Below, one piece after another: positions 36,991 through 50,204 of a DNA stretch of 64,000 bases. The notes below the pieces were generated by a model, which had not been told where the DNA came from, ran no database searches, and saw only the letters and a list, made by a program, of their open reading frames with translations. Each line of letters starts with the position of its first letter. Within the stretch, counting starts at the first letter, position 1. The DNA is taken from contig JAKSXM010000272.1 of the NCBI GenBank assembly GCA_022575985.1, positions 6,448,001-6,512,000 of the forward strand, written 5' to 3'. Source of the stretch: Anagrus nilaparvatae. Taxonomy: Eukaryota > Arthropoda > Insecta > Hymenoptera > Mymaridae. The translations under genes and the position numbers were made by a program.

Positions 36991-39864
36991 ATAAAAATTG
37001 ATAATTAGAATTAATCGATTTCTTACAATAACATTTTTTTTTAATTATAAAAATAATGATTAATGAAAAATATCAAAGATTAACTAGGTAAAAAAAATAA
37101 ATTATTATTTGCATCTTAGAAAATTATCGGTTGATTAGACTTAAATTATTGTTACGTCAGTAATTTTTTTTTTCTTTTATATTTACGCAATTTAAAGCAA
37201 TGTTTTTTAATTCCTATTTATGCATCTTAGTCTTATTATGTTTTATAAAAACTAGTTTTCTTGATATTTACATAAATTAACAATTATTGGTTAGAATAAA
37301 TTTCTTCGCTCTAGAAAAGTAAATATTATTTGCATCTTTTTAAAATATTAGTCTGAATGGAATTTTAAAACTTACAGCATCTTTTTTTAATTAAATAATC
37401 CAAACATTTTGATAACAGATAAAAATAATAATTAAATAATAATAAAATTAATAATAGGGAAGGTATCTGATACGTAACTGAAAAACTACCTACACGAGCT
37501 TTTTTTTAAATTTAAAGTTTTTTAAAGTTTTAATTTTTTAGCATTAAATGTAATGTATAATTAAAGATTTCTAAATTTAAGTGAACAAAATCTTTTCAGC
37601 TCAAATTTTTTTCCAGGGTTGTTTTTTTAAGAAAAGATGAATTTTTGAGTACATTCAAAGTATATTCGCCCTACCCCATTGAATGGTTAATAGTGTAAAG
37701 GTGTACCAGAGTGGGTATCGTACACATAAAAAAATATATTCTACTAAACAAAAGAGTTCGGAAATAGCTTGTTTTATTGTTGCATAAATAAAAATATATT
37801 TATAGTTCATTAAAATATTAATAAAATAATAGTATGTAAAATTTAGTATTTTTGATTTAATAAGCATAATAAAAGAAAGAAACATCTATCGTTTTGTATT
37901 TTAATTCGTATAGAATAACGCAGAATTGTAAAAAATAAAAAAATTCTAATAAATATTAAAAAATGTCGAGAAAATAATGTAGCGGAAAAGCTTAACGATT
38001 AGTGTGCCAGTATAGGTTAATTTTTCAAAGAGCGCATATATTTATTTAAAAACATCGTGATGTACGTAATCTAAAAATTATTGCAATCGCTATATATACG
38101 CGAGTCGAAAATTCGAAAAAGGGGGGTTTATTATAAATAGTTGATACTTGAATGTTTGTAATGGTAAAATTTATATGTAAATGCCAGCTAGCTAATAATG
38201 TTATTGCTCTGTAGTGGGTATACAAAATAAATGTAACAACCACAAAACAGTTAAAGAGTATAAATACCAAGTAGTAGAAAGAGTAAAAGAGAGTAATATA
38301 TAATTGTATATTTTGTAACATAAAACGTATAACATACATTAAAAGCATAGTCATAGCACAACGTCAACTAATATAAACTACGTATAAATAATATCCACTG
38401 GTCATTTCCGATGCCGTATTTAGTTTATTAGCGGTCAACACTCACGAACGGATTTTTCATAGACAAATTATGGACGCTATTCGTATAATAAAACTTAATA
38501 TACATTATTCTGCATTTCATTATAATCAACTCTAAAATATAAAACACTTTATACAATTTACTGTTTTATGAACCCTTGTGTATTGAAAACAATTCAAATA
38601 CTACTTATATTTCGTAATTTCGACCTTCAGATAAACCAATTAAAAAATCATTCCTTATTTTTTCGTAAATAATCATCAATATTATGTTTCAACTATTTAA
38701 GAATAAAATTATTCTTTTGGTAAGGTAAATGTTTGAATTGTAGTTTTCACTTCTTATAATACAAAAATATGGTATTTCATTTTTTCAACAATAGATGTCG
38801 TAGTCCTAATTTTTCTCGTTAGAGAAAGTACTTTTTAACATTATATAAGTTGGTTACTTAAAAAATTTAGCAGTTTCTTTTTTACATATTATAAGGTTAT
38901 TTATTTTATTATGGATTATAATTAGAATTTCAAGAATAATATCCTAAAATTCCTAAATTAATGATATGTATTATTATTATTATCGCCTATGTTTTCTTTA
39001 AATTTTATTTTTTGATTTAAGCAATTTTGACTGCTCTTTAAAATGCGTGATTTCATGCATCATCTACATACCTATTTAAAGTGTTGTAAAACTTAGATGT
39101 CTTAAATATTCTATGTCAATGAACATAGATGAAATTGTTGATTGTTTGAAGGTTCTTTCTTTTTATTTATATGAAAACATCATTAAAGGTACAGTATGGG
39201 TTTTCATCAAGTATTTGTAGACATCGGCTATTTCATGATTTGTTATCTCGCGTGTGTTATGGATCTTGTTTTATCGCTTATCCAAACTATTTATAATTTA
39301 ACTAACTATTTAACCAATCAGTAATCGGTAAATATGAAGCTAACATCTATAAAATGAGATTTTTACATTATCATTAGGAATCTTTTTTTCCTCTAAATAT
39401 ATCACAGAAATAAATGACTAGGATAGGGTATACAAGATTACAGGATATTGTGATATATTGTTAAGATATTTGCAATGTTTTATTGCTATTTTAATAAATC
39501 AACAGGTAAACCAGCTGTCTTGATTTTGTCACTTTCTCGTTTACTTTTAACTTAAAATATTTTTACGTAAAACAAATTATTGTGAAAATCTAAATAATTA
39601 CATATTTTACAGTCTTATTACTGCATTTTGATAACGTAGATGTACGCATAAAAATTTAGAAAAAATTACACATGAAATATAAGTAATAATTTTATTTATT
39701 TACATTCACTCTATATTATAAATTTATAACCGCTGCCGTCACCAACAGGGATTGATTTTTTGGGAAACTTTTAGGCTATTAGGACAGTTTTAGACTTTTG
39801 GAACGCTTTAGAGTTTTAAATTGTGTGAGTTTTGAATAATAATTATTATATAAATATTCATCTG
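36991..39864. other. Intergenic stretch without a supported gene
   Basis: Contains only short AT-rich open frames (for example 37655-37885 and 38046-38354 on the minus strand, hydrophobic, no domain). A more complex stretch at about 38040-38480 is not repetitive but shows no coding signature. Confidence 0.45.
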
Positions 39865-40158
39865 TACACTGAAAAAAAAATCCGCTTGCGGCTAGCGGAA
39901 TTCCGCTTGTGACTAGCGGAATTTTTTTTTCTTTGCAAACAATTGCAAATGACTTGAAACGTAAAGAAAATTAAAAAAAAAACATTTTTTCTTTTCTTTT
40001 TCCAAAATTTTCTAAAATCTCGGCATACCGATATACGCATATCCCAAGTAAGCGGGAAAAAATTTTTTTTTTAATTTTCTTTACGTTTCAAGTCATTTGC
40101 AATCGTTTGACGAGAAAAAAAATTCCGCTAGCTACAAGCGGATTTTTTTTTCAGTGTA
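39865..40158. repeat. MITE, intact copy (294 bp)
   Basis: Terminal inverted repeats of about 38 bp: TACACTG, nine A, TCCGCTTG and CTAGCGGAATT at the left; the exact family complement, ending CAGTGTA, at the right (about 40121-40158). Inner arms also pair (TTGCAAATGACTTGAAACGT at 39945-39964 against 40083-40102). TA borders both ends. It forms an almost complete hairpin and has no gene. Confidence 0.85.
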
Positions 40159-40527
40159 CAAAAAGTCAACTAAACAGTTAGGTTATCCCAAAACCACTTT
40201 ATGTTGGTTGGTGCAAGTAGCGCACAGGGAGATGGGGACCCTAGGAGGCTAGTAATTTATAAAAATATTATCGCAAATATTTATAATAGTATATTAATTA
40301 TATTATATTAGTTAGTGAGATTGGTAGAAGACATATAATACTTGAAAATAGAAAAAATTGAAAACTTTGTGTAATCATTTTTGATTGATTACCAATTTTT
40401 TTTAATTAATAACAATAATTAATTTCGTAATATATAATTTTAAACTCTAACAAAAACTGATTTCGCTATGAGTTAGTAATATCTATTCTATCTTTATTTA
40501 AATTTTAGTTTTCTAATATTAACTGAA

Positions 40528-40920
40528 CACTGTAAAAATTCCTGTCATTGTATTACTAGTATATATTGACCTTCACAAAAACTTCCTGGAAAACTTCACT
40601 ATATCACGGTAAATAATCAGGTATATGCTTTGTGATAGTACACTGAAAAAAAAATCCGCTTGCTGCTACTGGATTCAATAGTACAATGCCAATGGTAACA
40701 AATGGCAAAAAACCTAAAGAAAAGTGTTTAATTTTTTTTTTTAATTTTCTTTATAAGTCCCACCATGCCACGGTACCAGAATTTTAATTAAGTAAAGTTT
40801 TTTTTTTTTAATTTTATTTATGTTTCAAGATTTTTGCGACTGTTTAAAGTAAAAATGAAAAATCCGGCTGTCACAACCGGAATTTTTTTTCAGTGGAAAT
40901 ACCTTAACAGGAATTTTTAT
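40528..40920. repeat. Older CACTG element interrupted by a MITE
   Basis: CACTGTAAAAATTCCTGT at 40528-40545 faces ACAGGAATTTTTATA at 40907-40921. Between them lies a complete member of another MITE family (40639-40896). This is a nested insertion, which makes the outer element the older one. Its right terminal CAGTG was not found. Confidence 0.5.
40639..40896. repeat. MITE, second copy of the 39865-40158 family
   Basis: The left end (TACACTG, nine A, TCCGCTTGCTG) is identical to the outer 24 bases of the neighbouring copy 480 bp away. The right end reads TCACAACCGG, a T run and CAGTG at 40891-40895, with the outer TA changed to GA. Inner parts have drifted, so this copy is older or diverged. 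Confidence 0.75.
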
Positions 40921-43090
40921 AATAGGTAAGAAGTATTTTTAAATCGGTTTGGAGACCCGAAAACTCAAACTATACGAATGTGTTTTAAAAATTCATTTGG
41001 AAAACCAAAATAAAAATTTGTTTCAAGATTAGTTATTTAATAAAGAGATTACTATTGGGCAAAACTCAAGCAATTAGTTACAGTGCCGAAAGCTCAATTT
41101 TGTGACTTATATATATAACAATCGTACTATCGTTTATAAAGCAGGTACAAGTTTCAGTAAAAATTCAAGTTCAAATAGGTATCAGGCATAATCTCTAAAT
41201 AACACAAATTTGATAATATCCATCAACTAAAAATATAAAAAAAATAAAAATATTGTCTAGAAACGAAATTAAAATGAATATAAAATAGACAAATGTCAGG
41301 AATGAAAGATGGGCGATTTCCAAAGAGATACCTTTATCGTATTTTAGACAATCATTCGTTTCTCTATATATTTTAATGAATTCCGGAAATGTATGTAATT
41401 CAGTAGTAACGACGACGATGACGACAACGATGTTCATAGAGAAAATTTTAATTAACATCTCTGAACGTGATCTTGAGATGTAAATTGTATATACATGAAC
41501 AGGTAAAATGATATTATATAACTATAATAATGTATTACGATTTGAAAATTTATTTATAAAAGTAAAATTTAATGTATTTATAGGGAAAATTGATTTGAAG
41601 TAAAAAGTTTTGATAAAAGGAAACAATATAATACACAAATACATATATATGTATATTAGCCTAGCAGTTATTTTAAAAAACTGCTTGAATTTTCGATTAC
41701 TAGGTGAAGAAAGTTGCCAATTATTAATAAAATAAGTTTTTCAAAGTTACAGCTCAATTATATGGGCTCTTATGGAAGAAAAATTTTTGGTCCCGTAAGA
41801 ATCCATTTATTTGGAGGCAACACTTAGGAGTAATTAAATGAGCTTTGGGAAACTTATTTTTTCACTTTTAGGGAACTATTTTTTTGGTTATTAGCAACTT
41901 TTTACATCTGGTAATCGAAAATCCAAGCGATTTATTAAAATAATTGCCAGTCTAATATATATTATATATTGAGAGCGAGAATTTCAGTTAACGTGTCAGC
42001 AAAGTAATATTATGTATAGGGAATAGAGTATAGTCAATAATGCATATGATTTGTGCAATAGGTTTCATTAATATTGTATTATTCCAAAAGCCAGACGGTG
42101 CACAATTCGCGCGTTGTATCATTCTAAAGCCGTCAAATCGTTTTTGAAATGATAAGGCTTATACGGTTTATATATATTATTTTGTAACACATGTGCAGCC
42201 ATATACATTTTCAATTTATTATTATTATTTAATAATCTAATATGTGTATAGGTTAGATCAATTTTCTTATTATCTTAAAAATAAATTATTTAAATATTTA
42301 AAAAATCTTTGGTTAACTTGCGTGTTGTTTATTTATTCAGCATATTTAAATAGAAAACTATCATTATAAAACATCCATTTATTCGAATGCTTTTATAAAT
42401 AAATAAATGAATAAAAAGTAAATAATAAATATATATTAAAATTATGACAGGAAGTTTATTGGCAAGTATTCTATTGTTCATTTATTGCAACAAATGCAAT
42501 ATATAGTGCATATATTTAAATGCATCGACAATTGACGGGATGGAACATATAATCTATTGAAGCAATAATAGAAACACACGTTGCATCTGCTATATTATAA
42601 ACTATAGTTTTCAGAAGTGTGAAACATTTTGCATCGTTCGATGAATTTTCCACCTATGCTTGCAGTTGCATTATATACATTTATATACATATATATTTAT
42701 GCATTTTCCTATAAAGTCATCATTGAATCGAGATATGGTATCAATTTCAATGTACCCGTATTATATGCAAAAAGGGGTTATTGCTTGTATACGTAATTAT
42801 TGAAGAAAATATGTTGTAGAGTTTAGTTTACACGTGTGATATTTTTATGGACATTTATGTGCTTTAAATATTAAATAATTGTTTTTTTGATTTTCTAAAT
42901 GAGAAGTTTATTACGCAGATTTTATCGAAAAAGTAATTAATTAATAGCGTAGCGTTGAAATTTTTAAAAAATATTTTTGTCTTTGAATTTTTTTCTGAGT
43001 TTAAGATTAATGCTCAATAATGAGAAAAGTAACAATCAAAATTTTTTTTCAGTGTATAGTCAGATTAAAATAACTAGATATATGAAATAT
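40921..43090. other. Intergenic, no supported gene
   Basis: A minus-strand 87-codon frame at 41195-41458 has no recognised domain. The stretch about 42040-42160 is less AT-rich but not coding by inspection. Confidence 0.45.
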
Positions 43091-43769
43091 GAAAATGTTA
43101 TATCATCCCCTAAAAGTGGGGTAATTTTTTTACAATTTTTAGACGTCATTAAAATTAATATAATGGGCACAAAAAATATTTCTTGGCATTAAAAACTTAA
43201 TATGGGACTATCAGGAACATAATAAAAACGAATTTATGTCAATTTTTTATCTTCAACCCCTTGAATGGGGTAACGGGTGGATTTGTAGCATAAAAGAAAA
43301 AATGAATATTTTGAGCTAAAATTGTCATCCAGTAGGTATTTTTGCCCACTATTTTCATTTCTGAAGTCAGTTTTTACAAACAACCCCTAGAAAATAAGAT
43401 ATCACCCCCTAAAGATAAGGTAAATATTACATTATTTTTTCGATGCAAAAGGGGGTGATATCTTATTTTCTTGGGGTTGTTTGTAAAAACTGACTTCAGA
43501 AATGAAAATAGTGGGCAAAAATACCTACTGAATGACAATTTTAACTCAAAATATTCATTTTTTCTTTTATGCTACAAATCCACCCGTTACCCCATTCAAG
43601 GGGTTGAAGATAAAAAATTGACATAAATTCGTTTTTATTATGTTCCTGTTAGTCCCATATTAAGTTTTTAATGCCAAAAAATATTTTTTGTGCCCATTAT
43701 AATAATTTAAATAACATGTAAAAATTATAAAAAAATTACCCCACTTTTAGGGGATGATATAACATTTTC
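43091..43769. repeat. Hairpin-forming inverted repeat, arms about 320 bp
   Basis: The left arm (43091-43410) and right arm (43450-43769) are inverted copies with roughly 95 percent identity by eye, around a 39-bp loop. Arm ends carry ATCATCCCCTAAAAGTGGGG and ATCACCCCCT. After the right arm, at 43753-43870, a third partial unit follows in tandem with the right-arm unit (TTCTAGGGGTTG, GGACTTCGGAAATGAAAAG, TAGCTCAAAATATCGATTTT), diverged but of the same order. So the locus combines a tandem unit of about 300 bp with a head-to-head inversion. Short open frames inside are by-products. Confidence 0.8.
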
Positions 43770-44089
43770 TAGGGGTTGCACGTTAAATCGGACTTCGGAA
43801 ATGAAAAGAGCAGCCCCGATTACCTACTAGGTAACATTTTTAGCTCAAAATATCGATTTTTTCATTAAAAAAATTCAAATGGCTTGTGTGTGTCGATTGG
43901 GCGTTAATGGGTTAATATTATTATCGTATTATTTATTTCTTCGCGGTACACTATCGATTTAGAGAAGAACAAAACACAGAGGAACCAATTGTTCATAATT
44001 TGCTTTTAGCAGCCAGTAACAGGTACATAATACTATATTTTAATTGTAAGTAAAAATAATCATTAAAAAAAATTTTTACTATCAGTTTA

Positions 44090-44337
44090 TTAACATGCAA
44101 CATGTTCATTGGATGGGGTATTTGAAAAAGTTTGGCTCGGCAGGGGGGGGGGGGTGAAAAAGTGACGCTTTTAGGGGGGGGGGTGAAATGGACTTAGAAT
44201 ATTTTCGATTTAGGGACTTAGAATAATTTGAAGTGGAGTCAGGATCTGTTCAGGCCCTGATCATTTCCTGATAACAACAAGAACTTAGAATACTTTAAGT
44301 TTATGGAATTACGATAGTATATATTTCAGGATTTATT
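44090..44337 (+). repeat. Dispersed repeat with G tracts, copy 2
   Basis: TATTAACATGCAACATGTTC near 44089, 12 G at 44143-44154, 10 G at 44174-44183 and two or more units of GGACTTAGAATA type match the parts at 25056-25362 in the same order. It leads directly into the integrase-tail relic. Confidence 0.65.
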
Positions 44338-44860
44338 GAAATTTTCGATTTTTGGATTTATTACTATTATGAGTAAACGTTCCATGCTCGTTGGTTGTGT
44401 AGTTACACAAACCGGTTATAAATTTTTTTGTAGTGAATTTCAGGAGCTAAAGATTGAAGTAGTACATGCAGCTATAGATTTTAGAGAAAAGGCAACCAAA
44501 AATATGCAAAAAAACGCGCTGATAAAATGAAACTTCGAACAGGTTGTAAGTTGCAAGCTGCAAAAGTAGGAGATAGCGTAGCTGTATTTGTATCAGAATT
44601 TGATGGAGGCCGAAGCGATCCAATAAATCAGATTGGGCTTATTTTAGACATAAAACATGATAGGTATAGAATTGATACTAAATGGGGAATAATTCAAAAT
44701 TGGCTTGACCGTACTTGCTTTGAATGCATTAAATATAAGGGACTTGAAGCAGACGATATCCTAGAAAAAGAATTCAGCGGCTTAGGAATAAAAATTATTT
44801 TATTATTTATTATAATAATTAATAATTATATTGGTTTAGAAATAAATAAAGTTTGTTGAT
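44338..44860 (+). pseudogene. Relic of an integrase-type transposon protein (C-terminal tail)
   Basis: Two overlapping frames are joined by a one-base shift in the A7 run at about 44506-44512. The first contains ELKIEVVHAAIDFREKATKN; the second reads KMKLRTGCKLQAAKVGDSVA and then FDGGRSDPINQIGLILDI, ending in a run after KYKGLEADD. This pattern (a KVGD-V-V segment, a GR-DP-N turn, then V-DI-D-Y-I-T-GI) resembles the tail that follows the integrase core in KRBA2/SCAND3-type, transposon-derived proteins. Assignment is from memory of the family, so moderate. The catalytic core is absent. Together with the G-tract repeat just upstream it looks like one decayed element, whose second copy is at 25056-25535. 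Confidence 0.5.
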
Positions 44861-44936
44861 TTCAGCTATAAAAAAAAAAAATTTGTTCCTAATCATTTTT
44901 TTACAAGCATTCAAAATAAAGAATTAAATGTCGTTG

Positions 44937-45072
44937 ACCCATTTGTGAAATAAATTTTATTTTTTTTGACCAATTCACGAACTGGTAAGAAAAAATTAAC
45001 CGTTTCACGAACTGGTCAACACATTTTTTAAATTTGACCAGTTCACGAATTGATCAATTTCACAAATGGGGT
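44937..45072. repeat. Short foldback with internal GACCAGTTCACGAA repeats
   Basis: GACCCATTTGTGAAAT at 44936-44951 faces ATTTCACAAATGGGG at 45058-45072. Between them TTCACGAACTGGT-type motifs occur three to four times, in both orientations (about 44982, 45006, 45040). A tiny inverted-repeat element of about 136 bp. Confidence 0.65.
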
Positions 45073-48000
45073 GTAACATTTAAATATAAATAAGAACGCG
45101 TAAGTGTAGACTTTAAAATTTAGAGATATTTTTAGGCAAAATAACAATATTTAAAGACAATTTTGTGAATAAGGCAGAGCTCTAGTAAAATTAACGTTTT
45201 TTTTCAAGTTGTTTAAAGATATATTTAAAAATTTTTGTAAAAAATCGACAAAGTTGCAAAAAATGTGGTGAAAAGATTTCAAAAATTGGATTGCGGTATT
45301 TTATATATATCTAGGTTAATAATTTTTAGGTAATTAATCAGGATTAATAATTATTATAAACAAAAATTTGATTTTGAGACAATATGAAGATAATACTATT
45401 TAATGTTAGTATCAATCTAATACATTTATTATTTTCTAAAATTTCAGTCAAAAATAAGCTTCTTGTCTCATTTCATTACTAATTTCGTTTTAATTAAAAA
45501 GTTACATGTACTTTAAATTAATTAGGTTTCTATTTATTAAATTTATAAACATAAAATAAATCTGTTGAAATAAAATAGTTAATTAAAAAGAAAATGACGA
45601 TAGAAAAGCAAAATAAAAATTGAATTATCCAGTATAAAAATAAATGAAGCATATAATATTATAAACAATAATCCTTTCAACACACTTAATTACTCGATTT
45701 AATGATATTTAACAATATAAAATGTCGATAACCTCATACAACAATTTATATAATATAATAAACGAAACGAGATAAACGTTGTATGTAGAAAATGCGTGTA
45801 AAATTTTAATATTAAAATATGATCCAACGAATGAATGAATAAATAATATAGATATTGATGATAAAGCATGATTCGAAGCGTGGAAAATTTCAATCGATGT
45901 TCATGAAGCAAGTGTTACGAGAGTGTATTATTATGGGAAATATATGGGAGGAATCGACGAGCGCATATCCGTGCAAAAGAGCAATTGAACGGCGAATGAT
46001 TCAATTTGTCAGACCAATGAGTTTGTCAGGTGCCACTCTATCGGCATTATATTATCGAGTCAAGCGAAAGCTCGAAAATCCGATTTTACATTTACTATTA
46101 GCTAATATATTAATTTATCCTAGTGAATAAATTTTAAGAAATAAAATTTTTTAACCAACGTATATAACAGAGCTTTATTTTAGTAAAAAATATCGTTGAA
46201 TCGGATTATACAAAAGTACCTAGTGTATAATATAAGAGTCGATGTATAAACTTACATAAAATTAAGCTAGAAAATTGTCAAATAAATTTTAATGTGGTCA
46301 AGCATTATAATTATACGATTTATACATTTATATAGAGAAAATACAAAAAAGGGAAAGAATTTTATACCATTAAGAGATGTTCTACCTAAGGCTCTATAAG
46401 CTAAATTAGAGACGATCATTATTTATATGTGCTTTTAAAGGAATAATAAAAAAGGGCTTTTTTTCATTTTAAATGCTCTAAGCACCTTTACTGCTTTTAA
46501 TTTAAATATTTATTCTTGTCTATACATGTGTAATAAAACGAAAAAATAAGGCTTTCCTTAGATTATTTTTATGAAATATTATACCTACGTATTTTCTATA
46601 GCTACGAAAAATTTTAATTATAAAATACTAGTCTCATTTGATTGTCAAAATTGCAGGAGTTTTATTCAATGCTTTACAACTGACTCTAGATTAATCCTGA
46701 ATTTAGAAATGGCTACTAAAATTGTGAATAAATCGACAATAAAATATTTGGTTTAAATTGATTACAAATTTTATGTAACCAATAATTTCAAACATTTTTA
46801 AAGTCCACATACTCTTAATCAATATAAAATTTTTTTTAACATTACAAATTTAGTAAATTATTCATATAAATGATAATATACTGACATTTTCAGCTCGTCA
46901 GTCCACTTTTGAATAGGACCGCAATAATAGCTTTGGACTCTTTTAGGAAAAATTTTTTTGCATTAAGCAGTACTTGAATTTTGTAATATTCAGAAAATAG
47001 TTCAAAATTTGACCAAATGCTTGAGTAACTCTAGCTGAGTAATCCGACATTGCGCAGAAAATTTGTTATAATTTTCGCCTAAATCCAAAATTAATTAATT
47101 TTTTTTTATTATTGATGTATGTATTTAAATTTTTTTTGAAACTTTTTCAGGTAAATACGCAGATATATTTTATTAAAAAGTTGACATATGCAGGTAAAAA
47201 CAGCCAACCAAAAATCTATACCCACCTATGCATCCCATAAATTTATTATATTTAAACAGAGTACTTTTAAATATTTATACTGAAAAATATTTTTTATATT
47301 AGTAAGTCATAAATTTTTAGAATAATAAAACACTTGTTCACACATATTCATAATAAAAAAATAAATTTCGTCTATGTTTGATATTAAATATTTTTTAGTT
47401 CCATATGGTTTTCTAATGTAAATAACGAACAAAAAAATAATATTCACACTCTGATAAATAATTATCTTTGTGAATGCAGGTATTGAGAATATAAAAAAAA
47501 AAATTTCTTTCAGTATACCTAGAGTGATAAAAAATTACAGACAAAAGTATATTCACAAAATATGAATAGCAGAGAATTTTTTTATCCTTTATTAACTTTG
47601 TACATACCTTTATCCTCTGTGTTCTATTTATTTATACCGATTTCAAATATTGAGCAAATAAAAAATTTAACGTAATTTTTCATAATAAATATGAAAGTAA
47701 ACTAATAACAATAACAATATAAGAAGAAGAAGAAGGAGAAAAAAAATGATTGCCAAAAGCATCCGAAAGTAATAAATAATCGTAATAGCCGATGAAGTAT
47801 CCTTTTATACGGCCAAAAAGAAAATATAATAATAATAAAGTTCGGAGGTCCATATTTCCGCGCTTTATATCTTTTAAAAGATGGAAAGAAAAATCACATA
47901 ATATTTTCTGATTTTCCGCCAATAAAGCCCATTACTATTTATCAGACTAATGTCTGTTCATGACCACCATTAACAACAATATCTAGAAGATATCAAAAAT

Positions 48001-48344
48001 ACCATTAGTACAATATCTTACCCTCTATTATGCTTATGATTTTCTTAAAATATATTATATTATTATTTACTTTCAGATAATAAAGTATGTAATAAAGAAA
48101 AACTTTCTCATTAAAAATTTTTTTATGATTTATGCAGGGAGGATTTACTTATTCACTTTTCTGATTCTCCTTGCATTTTTTAACAGATCAATATCTATTA
48201 ACTGGGTATTTTAGCGGCTGTATAATATTTTATATCATTTTTAAATAAAGAGAGTCTAATGAGATCAAGCTAAAAACTGTACGTAATATTTCGCAAATAA
48301 AATAAAATACAATAAAGTAAAAGAATAGTATATTACGGTCCTAG
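45073..48344. other. Intergenic, no supported gene
   Basis: A 91-codon plus frame at 45855-46130 has a less AT-rich composition but no domain, splice context or homologue I recognise, so it is not called. The rest is AT-rich, with AG-rich runs near 47717-47750. Confidence 0.45.
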
Positions 48345-48475
48345 GCCAGAAAAATAAAGAATGGCCCAAATTGCACGTAAATTACCTTCCAAATCGAAGC
48401 CGAGGATTCTACAAAATTTTTCTGCGACTGTGGCGAGAAAATACGTCTTTGCCGGACGCGCAGCGTAAAAATTAA
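48345..48475 (+). repeat. Dispersed repeat, copy 2
   Basis: AAATAAAGAATGGCCCAAAT at about 48354, GCACGTAAATTAC, then AAAATTTTTCTGCGACTGTG match the repeat on the minus strand at 17585-17745. It ends near GCCGGACGCGCAGCG. Confidence 0.6.
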
Positions 48476-50204
48476 AAATAAAAAATTAAAATAATAATTA
48501 TTAAAACGATTTAATATTAAACTAAATATGGGTGATACATCGAATACTACTTATGATAATAATTATTAAATTTTTCTAATATTTTGGTATATTTTAATCT
48601 CTGTCTTTAACTCTCTAAGTACAAATCTATTCAGACCTAAACTGCTTTTTTTTTGGTCTTTTGCAATTTTTTAGTAAACTATTAACAATAACAGTTACAA
48701 GGAAACTGAAAAAAGTTTCTGGACATACAACAAAGTGAAATTTCCAGCTAAACTCAAATTTAATACAATTTAATTTCTAAAAATTTTGCCTTCGGATGTC
48801 TGTATTCTGCAATCCTACACGTCTTAGAATGCTTAAAATTGTTTGAGACGCTTACTTTTCAATACTTCGTAGAAACTTATATGCATTTCAGTGACTGCAT
48901 GAATTTTTCATAAATTTAAATTTTCCTACCAAGTTACAAAACCAAGTCAAAATTTGGTAAGAAATTCAAATTTTTCAGGAAAATTTATTTAGAGATACCC
49001 ATTTAAGTGCCTTTTTAAGGGTAGTGTAAGACTGCCAAAATTTTAAAATTAAGTAAAATTTTTTTCCCCTCTGGGTATAACTTGTACGTAAAGTTTGGAG
49101 CCGAATTTTCCAAAATTGTAAACACTATGAACACAAAACTTTAAAAACTAGCATAAGCATCGTATTATAGTTCACTCTATTGTCTAAACTTTTGCCCTCT
49201 TGATACTGAATATACTATTTTTAATATTTTTTTAAAGTTTAAATTATATTAATAAAATATGATGATGAGAATAATTAATTTTCTTTTAAAACTCAAATTA
49301 AAAAAAAAATTATTTTTAATATCTATAGTTCTGCAGGAGTTATTTAAAAAAAGGTCACCAACTTAACCAGTTTCAAATCTCTTGAAGAAAAAACCAATTT
49401 TTAAACATTATTGAGTAAAGTGAAATGCTCCATATGCACAAAAGAAATGTAGAAAGTTCGAGTTCATTTGTTCAAAGAAGTAGAAAATTTTGTCATAATA
49501 TTTTATACCTTGTTTCAGAAATGTTGGTCGTCATTTCTTTTATATATATATATATGTATAAAGCTTATAATATGTCCACAAAATATAATAATGTATTTAA
49601 GGTGAAAAAGTATAAACACACATTCACATATTTCTTCTAAAAAAAGCGTATAATATAGGGGGGCTAAAAGCAAAAGAATAAACTAACTATATAAGTAACA
49701 AAAAAGTACTCTATAGCTAAGATTTTTACCGCATTGTTTCTGTAATATAAATGTCGTAAAATAGGAAGCAGGTGAATCATATAATTTTTGGCAAGAAGGT
49801 ATTTTTATTTTTCTTTATTTTCAGCTTTTTTCATGATCTTTATAGATACGTGTGCATAGTCACATTATATAAAGAAGAAAAAATAGAAAATGTGTGACTT
49901 GTACAAAAAATTTATATTTCTATGTGTGTTTGTGTGTATTTTAAGAGTAAAACATCTTTTCTTTTTTTGATATACCTACATTTAAAGAATTATTTTTTGC
50001 TTTTTTTTTTGTGGTATTTTATTTTTATTTGAAACAGATGTTTCTTCTTTTATGAACCTATGTTTTTACTATTAATATTTAAACACTTTTTATTTTCTTT
50101 TTATTATATATCATTTTTTTTTTTTTAATAAAGTTTGTTAGTATAAATACCATTTTTACTTGAATAATAATTTTATGATTATTAAATTTTTTGAACTTTT
50201 ATCA
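48476..50204. other. Intergenic, no gene
   Basis: AT-rich DNA with T runs; open frame 49425-49640 is not convincing. Confidence 0.45.

Noticed and set aside
42977..43192. 71-codon frame at the left end of the 43-kb hairpin
   Set aside because: Runs into the inverted repeat and is not preserved in the other arm.
45855..46130. 91-codon frame with balanced composition
   Set aside because: No recognised domain, no conserved start context, and no partner exon; left uncalled.
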